A stretch of 10,592 nucleotides of DNA from CAYVSF01 sp046482855 (GTDB lineage Bacteria > Bacteroidota > Bacteroidia > Bacteroidales > UBA12077), in NCBI GenBank assembly GCA_046482855.1, contig JAWOEH010000028.1, forward strand, positions 1 through 10,592, written 5' to 3'. Under the pieces are notes generated by a model. It was not told the origin of the DNA. It saw only the letters and a program-made list of their open reading frames with translations, and did no database searches. Of the stretch, positions 6,852-10,592 are shown one piece after another. A program made the position numbers and the translations under genes. How positions within the stretch are numbered: position 1 is the stretch's first letter; every line of letters starts with the position of its first letter.

Positions 6852-8465
6852 TTAGAAACCCATGCCAAACTGATGCCAGTATTGGTGTTCCAGCTCTTCC
6901 CAGCGCAACATGGTAGCGCCTGTAAAGTCGCGTGTATACTTATTGAGCAGTGCTTCTGCTTCCTCTTTCTTGCCTTCTTCTAACAGTTGTGCTACGCGTG
7001 CTTCCAGGTTGGCGGTTTCGTCGGTAGCTTTTTGTTCAAAATAGTGCACTTCCTCCATCATGCCTTCGCGTGTGGTTTGCCAGGCTACTGTGGCCAGTTT
7101 GTTGGCTTTACGGTACTGCCAGATGGCTGCATCTTCGCGGTAGCGCTTCTGTCCACAATAGTTAAAGCTTTCGGGCAGTTCTGTAGTGCCTGAATAGATG
7201 GGGATTCGGGGACTCTGGGCAGGGTTGTCGAAGGAGAACCAAGCCTTGCCGCCAATTTCGTCCGGCATCCAGTCGCGCAACTGGATGATTTGCGAATAGC
7301 TGCACCACGAAACGGCCACGGTACGTTGATACTCAATGGTACCTTCGTTCAGGTAATTGTAGGCATTGCGTGTGTTGCCTGTGGGCCATGGATGGGCAAT
7401 GGGCGAAATTATGGTGTCCTGTCCAATCACTTCCCGGTCGTCGTTGTATTTTTTCTTGATGACCTTCAGGTTTTGAGTCATGTCGTACTTTGTACCTTCG
7501 TATGTTTCGCGGTAAAGTGCCATCACGTCGTGTACGCTTACTTTTTGGTCGGGTTTTACCGAAAATGGCAGCTCATCGGCTTCGTAGCTCAGGTTTTTGG
7601 AGGGTGCCAGTGCATTCAAAATAAAAAAGTCGCGAATGGCAAAAGGCTTGTCAACACCACCATACACTTCCCAAAATTTGAAAGGCTTCTTGCCGTCCCA
7701 CATCTCTAAGCGTTTGGCAGCTTTGAATACATTGTCCGAGGCCATGAAGTAATCGGGGTTGTCTAAGTCTAACTTAGCAATACGAGAGATGTTGGCTGAC
7801 ACGCCCACATGATCGTCGGGGATTCTTTGGGCAGCCCACACACCGCCAATTTTGTCGGGGCCTTCGCCGAAAATCTCCATCTGCCACACCTCTTTTGTGT
7901 CGGCAATGGTTATGCATTCGCCCCAATCGCCATAGCCATATTCTTTAATGAGTTTGCCAATCAGCTTAATGGCTTCGCGGGCAGTGGTGCAACGTTCTAA
8001 GGCAATACGCTCCAGCTCTTCAATCTGAAACATGCCTGCTTCGTTCACCAGTTCTTCGGGGCCTACAATGGTGGTTTCGCCTATGGCCAGTTGCTTTTCG
8101 TTTAAGCATGGGTAGGCAGTATTGAGAAAACTGTAGGTCTCTTTTGCCTGTGGAATCTCACCTACTTTGGTTACTTTGCGTTGGTCCCAGGGGTTTTCTG
8201 TTTTTAGCAGACCCTTGTATATGGCCGTTACCGTGTCGTTCTCATACGTTTGTGCGGGCTCTACTGTCACCCAGGTGCGGTAGCGGCCGTCGCAGGTGTG
8301 GCTTGTAATTACCGAGCCATCGGTGGAAGCTGCCTTGCCAACCAGAATGCTGGTGCAACTCTCGCCAAAATAGGGATCATTTTTCTGTGCCAAAACATTT
8401 TGGCCATTGCTCAGGTGATGCGTGAGCAAGAGTACAATCAGAAGGGATAAGCGTATCGTTTTCAC
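6852..8465 (-). CDS. Exported C69 family dipeptidase (Ntn hydrolase)
   Basis: This 537-residue protein is a family C69 (PepD/U34) dipeptidase, an N-terminal-nucleophile hydrolase that splits dipeptides. The start is GTG at 8463-8465; an in-frame TAA four codons upstream leaves no earlier start, and this GTG gives a complete signal peptide (MKTIRLSLLIVLLLTHHLSN, cleavage near SNGQ). The predicted nucleophile is Cys37 in ESCTSILVGKAASTDGSVI, which should be exposed after removal of the leader. Further family-like stretches are SHTCDGRYRTW (55-65), EAGMFQIEELERIALERCTT and GYGDWGECITIADTKEVWQ. A charged helical tail at about 480-530 (LEARVAQLLEEGKKEEAEAL) may be a short coiled coil. The protein probably acts in the periplasm on peptides from protein or murein breakdown. 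It has its own promoter and a strong terminator. Confidence 0.95.
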   Translation of the reverse strand: MKTIRLSLLIVLLLTHHLSNGQNVLAQKNDPYFGESCTSILVGKAASTDGSVITSHTCDGRYRTWVTVEPAQTYENDTVTAIYKGLLKTENPWDQRKVTKVGEIPQAKETYSFLNTAYPCLNEKQLAIGETTIVGPEELVNEAGMFQIEELERIALERCTTAREAIKLIGKLIKEYGYGDWGECITIADTKEVWQMEIFGEGPDKIGGVWAAQRIPDDHVGVSANISRIAKLDLDNPDYFMASDNVFKAAKRLEMWDGKKPFKFWEVYGGVDKPFAIRDFFILNALAPSKNLSYEADELPFSVKPDQKVSVHDVMALYRETYEGTKYDMTQNLKVIKKKYNDDREVIGQDTIISPIAHPWPTGNTRNAYNYLNEGTIEYQRTVAVSWCSYSQIIQLRDWMPDEIGGKAWFSFDNPAQSPRIPIYSGTTELPESFNYCGQKRYREDAAIWQYRKANKLATVAWQTTREGMMEEVHYFEQKATDETANLEARVAQLLEEGKKEEAEALLNKYTRDFTGATMLRWEELEHQYWHQFGMGF

Positions 8466-8485
8466 GTTTTAAAAGTTTAGTGGTT

Positions 8486-8517
8486 CAAAAATATCTTTCT
8501 GTTAGATGATTAACAAT
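8486..8517 (-). promoter_or_regulatory. Candidate Bacteroidota promoter for the C69 dipeptidase gene
   Basis: On the minus strand ATTG (8514-8517) and TATTTTTG (8486-8493) are separated by 20 bases. The -7 element matches TAnnTTTG fully, and the -33 element matches TTTG at three of four positions. The GTG start is 20 bases downstream. It is one of the two best promoter matches in the window and supports the GTG start. Confidence 0.5.
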
Positions 8518-8893
8518 GCTATTGGTTTAGTAGGCACATCTAAACTTTTGCCGATAAAACTAGTAGAGATATAGGATAAAATTCCTAACATTTATCAGGG
8601 ATTGATGAAATCCTTAAGGCAGACTCGAATTGTACGCCGGGATATGAACCTTTCTTGAGAGATGAAACCAAAGCGAGGGAACTGTCAGGGTACTTCGCTC
8701 ATTTCTCCTTTAGATTAACCCCGACTTAGATAGCCTGCCCCGAACTTGCTTCGGGGAAGTTAAACTTTTGAAAAAAGCTTTACTGAATCTTCGTTGCTGT
8801 CGGAGACAGGGATTATTCATGAATAATCCGGGCTAAACGTGTTAATCCAAATTTCTCCGGACAATAGTGGATTAATTTATATATTTTCTGGTA
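8518..8893. repeat. Non-coding region with a cluster of hairpins (REP/MITE-like or structured RNA)
   Basis: This stretch has no credible coding frame but unusually many short inverted repeats. They are: AGGGATT/AATCCTT (8597-8615, one G-T pair); AGCGA/TCGCT (8672-8699); CCCCGAA/TTCGGGG with a 5-base loop (8738-8756); CTGTC-gga-GACAG (8797-8809); a perfect 20-bp palindrome GGATTATTCATGAATAATCC (8810-8829); and TTAATCCA/TGGATTAA (8842-8875). A second CCCCGA at 8719-8724 could compete for the same TCGGGG. No T-run follows the main stems, so they are not ordinary terminators. No terminal direct repeats or transposase were seen. It could be a dispersed non-coding repeat copy or a leader RNA; I cannot tell which. 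Confidence 0.45.
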
Positions 8894-8930
8894 TTTGTTT
8901 GGGCAGCTCTTTTTTTGTTTGGCAAGATCT
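8894..8930 (+). promoter_or_regulatory. Phased 17-bp direct repeat, candidate operator of the AraC-type gene
   Basis: TTTGTTTGGGCAGCTCT (8894-8910) and TTTGTTTGGCAAGATCT (8914-8930) agree at 14 of 17 positions, with identical first nine bases and a 20-base period, about two helical turns. AraC-family proteins typically bind two 17-bp half-sites in direct repeat about 21 bp apart, and this pair lies 65-101 bases upstream of such a gene. Autoregulation is inferred. Confidence 0.4.
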
Positions 8931-8988
8931 GCAATTTCCCGGCGCGTACTGAAAACAATTTGCTAATTTTACTTTCAAACAGATCTTG
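8923..8988. repeat. 9-bp inverted repeat just upstream of the AraC-type gene
   Basis: CAAGATCTG (8923-8931) is the exact reverse complement of CAGATCTTG (8980-8988), with 48 bases between. The right copy ends seven bases before the ATG, so it could be an operator or fold over the translation start. The left copy overlaps the second phased direct repeat. Confidence 0.3.
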
Positions 8989-8994
8989 ATAAAA

Positions 8995-9933
8995 ATGGAT
9001 TCATTAACTCCCCAACAACTGATGCAGCAAAGGGCCTATATTGGTCGGGTAAACAAAGTAATTGACTACATTATGGCGCATCTGGACGAGGATTTGTGCC
9101 TGAATGAACTGGCCAGAGAGGCTTGCTTTTCGCCTTTTCATTTTCATCGGTTGTTTTCGGCTCTGGTAGGTGAAACGCTCAATGGGTTCATCCGGCGCAA
9201 GCGCGTGGAGAAAGCCGCTGCTTTGTTGCTTGACAAACCTGCCTGGCCGGTTAGCGAAATTGCCTCTTTTTGTGGATTCTCGGGTAACAGCGCCTTTTCG
9301 CGGGCCTTTAAAGAGGATGTGGGCATGAGTGCAACTGCCTTTCGTAACGGGGGCTACAAACAATTTAGCAAGAATCGTAAACTACATAGCAAAACAGGTA
9401 AATCGCCGCTGGGTGAGGATGGCTACATTCGCATTGAAGATGTTGAACAAATAAATCAAATTGCCATGAATCACATTGAGATTAAAGAGATGCCTGCCAT
9501 GCATGCTGTGTATGTGCGACATACAGGCCAATTCGACCAAATTGGGAAAGCTTACCAGCGCCTGATGCAATGGGCAGGACCAAGAGGTTTGCTGAAGGAG
9601 GGCAGCAAGACGGCCACGGTGTACCACGACGATCCGAAGGTAACGGAGATTGAGAAGTTGCAGCAAAGTGCCTGCCTGATTGTTGACGGACCTGTTGAGG
9701 TAAGCGATGAGGTGGGCAAGTTGGAAATTGCTGCCAGCCCATGTGCCGTGGGGCGCTTCGAAATTCTGCCCACCGGATTTACAGAGGCCTGGGATTCCAT
9801 GTGTCGCTGGATGGTGCAAAATGGTTATGAGGCTGCCAATTTACCCCCTTATGAGCTGTACCATGCCGACTGCCACAACCACCCCGAAGGGAAGTTTGTG
9901 CTGGACATTTGTATTCCGGTAGAGAAAAATTAA
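8995..9933 (+). CDS. AraC-family regulator with GyrI-like effector-binding domain
   Basis: From the ATG at 8995 this is a 312-residue protein; an in-frame TTG three codons earlier is an unlikely start. The N-terminal AraC domain has two helix-turn-helix units: LCLNELAREACFSPFHFHRL onward (about 34-78) and PVSEIASFCGFSGNSAFSRA onward (about 85-117), ending near RNGG. After a basic linker (about 120-145), residues 159-312 form a GyrI/SbmC-like effector-binding domain, starting NHIEIKEMPAMHAVYVRHTG and including RFEILPTGFTEAWDSMCRWM and PPYELYHAD. This order is that of E. coli Rob-type and Bacillus BmrR-like ligand-sensing regulators, where the C-terminal fold binds small amphipathic or cationic molecules. 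The target genes are unknown; upstream phased repeats suggest autoregulation. It is divergent from the dipeptidase, 529 bases away, and has its own terminator. Confidence 0.95.
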   Translation: MDSLTPQQLMQQRAYIGRVNKVIDYIMAHLDEDLCLNELAREACFSPFHFHRLFSALVGETLNGFIRRKRVEKAAALLLDKPAWPVSEIASFCGFSGNSAFSRAFKEDVGMSATAFRNGGYKQFSKNRKLHSKTGKSPLGEDGYIRIEDVEQINQIAMNHIEIKEMPAMHAVYVRHTGQFDQIGKAYQRLMQWAGPRGLLKEGSKTATVYHDDPKVTEIEKLQQSACLIVDGPVEVSDEVGKLEIAASPCAVGRFEILPTGFTEAWDSMCRWMVQNGYEAANLPPYELYHADCHNHPEGKFVLDICIPVEKN

Positions 9934-9941
9934 ATCGAAGA

Positions 9942-9970
9942 CCCCGCTACTGCAGTGGGGCTTTTTGTTT
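9942..9970 (+). terminator. Rho-independent terminator of the AraC-type gene
   Basis: CCCCGCT (9942-9948) pairs with AGTGGGG (9954-9960), with one G-T pair and a 5-base loop, followed by CTTTTTGTTT. The stem starts eight bases after the TAA stop codon at 9931-9933. Confidence 0.85.
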
Positions 9971-10318
9971 CAGATAGCTTCTGAAAGATTTTTTTTGAAG
10001 CAGAGTAGCTGCTACTGTGTTTTCAGAGGCGGTCGGGCATTGATATGTTACAACTGTTTGTTTATCTCTAGAGGATTTGTTTGTTGAGTAGCTATGATAA
10101 GTAATTTTCTTATTTTCAGTAATGTTTAGTTGAGAAGTTGTTTGGAAGTTGACGGTTAACGGTTTTGTGTTCTTGGTGTAATCTCTTATCTTGTAAGGGT
10201 TTTATGTGATTGGTTTGTGAGGTTTATTTGTATTGCGTAATGGTTCAGTGTAGTCAATTGTTGGAATTGAATTTACTGCTGATTTGAGCAGGCTGTGTAC
10301 AAGAGGAGCAAAGTCATC
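9971..10318. other. Gene-free G+T-rich stretch
   Basis: I see no gene here on either strand. The plus strand is strongly G+T-rich and C-poor: in 10201-10260 I count 29 T, 17 G, 11 A and 3 C. A short tandem ACGGTTA/ACGGTTT occurs near 10152-10165, and AGTAGC-T-GCTACT is a near-palindrome near 10003-10017. No promoter, RNA gene or mobile-element end could be supported. Confidence 0.5.
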
Positions 10319-10405
10319 ATGTGGAGCATGGAAATTATCAGCAGAAAAAGATGTAATTCAACCAGAGAAAATTGTTTTCGGTATTTTTTAAAAAACAACT
10401 TATGA
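10319..10405 (+). CDS. Possible 28-codon ORF, doubtful
   Basis: An ATG at 10319 opens a 28-codon frame beginning MWSMEIISRKRC, with GAGGAG about ten bases upstream. Its TGA overlaps the ATG of the next small frame as ATGA, the arrangement used for translational coupling. No similarity is recognised, the peptide is Arg/Lys/Asn-rich, and a frame this short occurs often by chance. Confidence 0.15.
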   Translation: MWSMEIISRKRCNSTRENCFRYFLKNNL

Positions 10406-10476
10406 AAAAACAAGGTAGTGTTATTTTAACCGTTATGCAAGTGGGGTGTGTTAAAATACATGCAATTAGTTCGTAA
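10402..10476 (+). CDS. Possible 24-codon ORF or 5' end of a broken gene, doubtful
   Basis: The ATG at 10402 overlaps the preceding stop codon and opens a 24-codon frame, MKKQGSVILTVMQVGC and on to TAA. Its basic start and hydrophobic stretch ending KIHAISS resemble the end of a secretion signal, such as those of SusC-type outer-membrane proteins, but nothing follows in frame. It may be the start of a gene broken by mutation or by the damaged contig end, a real tiny peptide, or chance. A 12-bp palindrome TTTTTTAAAAAA (10384-10395) lies just upstream. Confidence 0.15.
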   Translation: MKKQGSVILTVMQVGCVKIHAISS

Positions 10477-10498
10477 TGACTTGTGGCTTTCGATTGGA

Positions 10499-10592
10499 AT
10501 AGGGTGTTCCGTTAGAGAGAATCGAAAAAAAATCCCCCGCCCCACCAAAAGCGGGGGATTTTTTTTCGATTCTCTCTAACGGAACACCCTAT
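10499..10592. repeat. Perfect 42-bp inverted repeat with 10-nt loop ending at the window edge
   Basis: The left arm 10499-10540 and the right arm 10551-10592 are exact reverse complements over 42 bases, around the loop CCCACCAAAA. The inner part, eight A, TCCCCCGC, loop, GCGGGGGA, eight T, is a textbook bidirectional terminator. The outer 26 bases of each arm, ending in ATAGGGTGTT and its complement, are not needed for termination and are also perfect. The repeat ends on the last base of the window. The likeliest reading is a real terminator extended by a fold-back artefact at a contig end. Confidence 0.97.
10523..10568. terminator. Terminator core inside the terminal inverted repeat
   Basis: A-run, TCCCCCGC (10533-10540), loop, GCGGGGGA (10551-10558), then T8 make a GC-rich stem with U-tracts available in both directions. 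It would end transcription from the left or from a gene beyond the window. No credible full-length gene lies immediately to its left. Confidence 0.75.

Noticed and set aside
7290..7709. 139-residue plus-strand frame inside the dipeptidase gene
   Set aside because: Antisense shadow of a well-supported C69 gene; no start context or domain of its own.
8518..8893. tRNA, 6S RNA or tmRNA in the long intergenic region
   Set aside because: No cloverleaf, CCA end, T-loop motif or tmRNA tag frame was found.
8894..8930. Start of a CRISPR-like array
   Set aside because: Only two imperfect copies with a 3-base gap, so there is no spacer structure and no cas gene nearby.
8986..8994. TTG start for the AraC-type gene
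   Set aside because: It would add only three residues before a normal ATG at 8995, and rare TTG starts need stronger support.
9382..9819. 145-residue minus-strand frame opposite the AraC-type gene
   Set aside because: It lies wholly inside a strongly supported gene on the other strand and has a composition typical of antisense translation, with no recognisable domain.
4167..9933. The AraC/GyrI regulator controlling the MATE pump as a drug-response pair
   Set aside because: The genes are over 3 kb apart with panE and the dipeptidase between them, and the phased repeat seen at 8894-8930 was not found before the MATE gene.
10499..10592. Hairpin telomere of a linear replicon
   Set aside because: The loop is 10 bases and asymmetric, the centre is an ordinary terminator, and nothing else in the window suggests a linear replicon. 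Kept only as a remote alternative.

Overview
The window looks like chromosomal DNA from a member of the Bacteroidota, possibly the Marinilabiliales-type Bacteroidia; the placement below phylum is a guess. The reasons are: protein starts that mostly lack a Shine-Dalgarno sequence; -7 boxes of the Bacteroidota form TAnnTTTG (three of the five better ones read TATCTTTA or TATCTTTG); signal peptides ending in FSQ or GQN; and a gene set (DUF3124 lipoprotein, exported C69 dipeptidase, AraC/GyrI regulator) common in that phylum. All genes look like ordinary housekeeping or accessory genes. I found no phage, IS element, CRISPR array, tRNA or rRNA.

Layout. Positions 1-245 (-) hold the first 81 codons of a PAS-type sensor protein that runs off the left edge. 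Positions 452-1213 (+) hold a complete short-chain dehydrogenase interrupted by an in-frame amber codon at codon 10. A bidirectional terminator (1241-1271) separates it from a convergent GNAT acetyltransferase / carbon-nitrogen hydrolase fusion (1313-2887, -). A small exported protein of unknown function (3017-3454, +) converges on a DUF3124 lipoprotein (3474-3989, -). A MATE efflux pump (4167-5513, -), a 2-dehydropantoate 2-reductase (5751-6677, -) and an exported C69 dipeptidase (6852-8465, -, GTG start) follow. An AraC-family regulator with a GyrI-like effector domain (8995-9933, +) ends at its own terminator. The genes are spaced apart, several with their own candidate promoter, so I see no operon.

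Two long non-coding stretches carry most of the unexplained structure. The first, 8466-8994, contains a run of hairpins including a perfect 20-bp palindrome, plus a 17-bp direct repeat with 20-bp phasing upstream of the AraC-type gene. The second, 9934-10592, is G+T-rich on the + strand and has two tiny overlapping ORFs. It ends in a perfect 42-bp inverted repeat around a 10-nt loop that finishes on the last base of the window. That last structure is probably a natural terminator hairpin extended by a fold-back artefact at a contig end, though a real long inverted repeat cannot be excluded from sequence alone.

I do not see convincing evidence of a new multi-gene system. The items most worth checking are the amber-interrupted dehydrogenase, the terminal inverted repeat, the hairpin cluster, and the phased repeats in front of the AraC-type gene.
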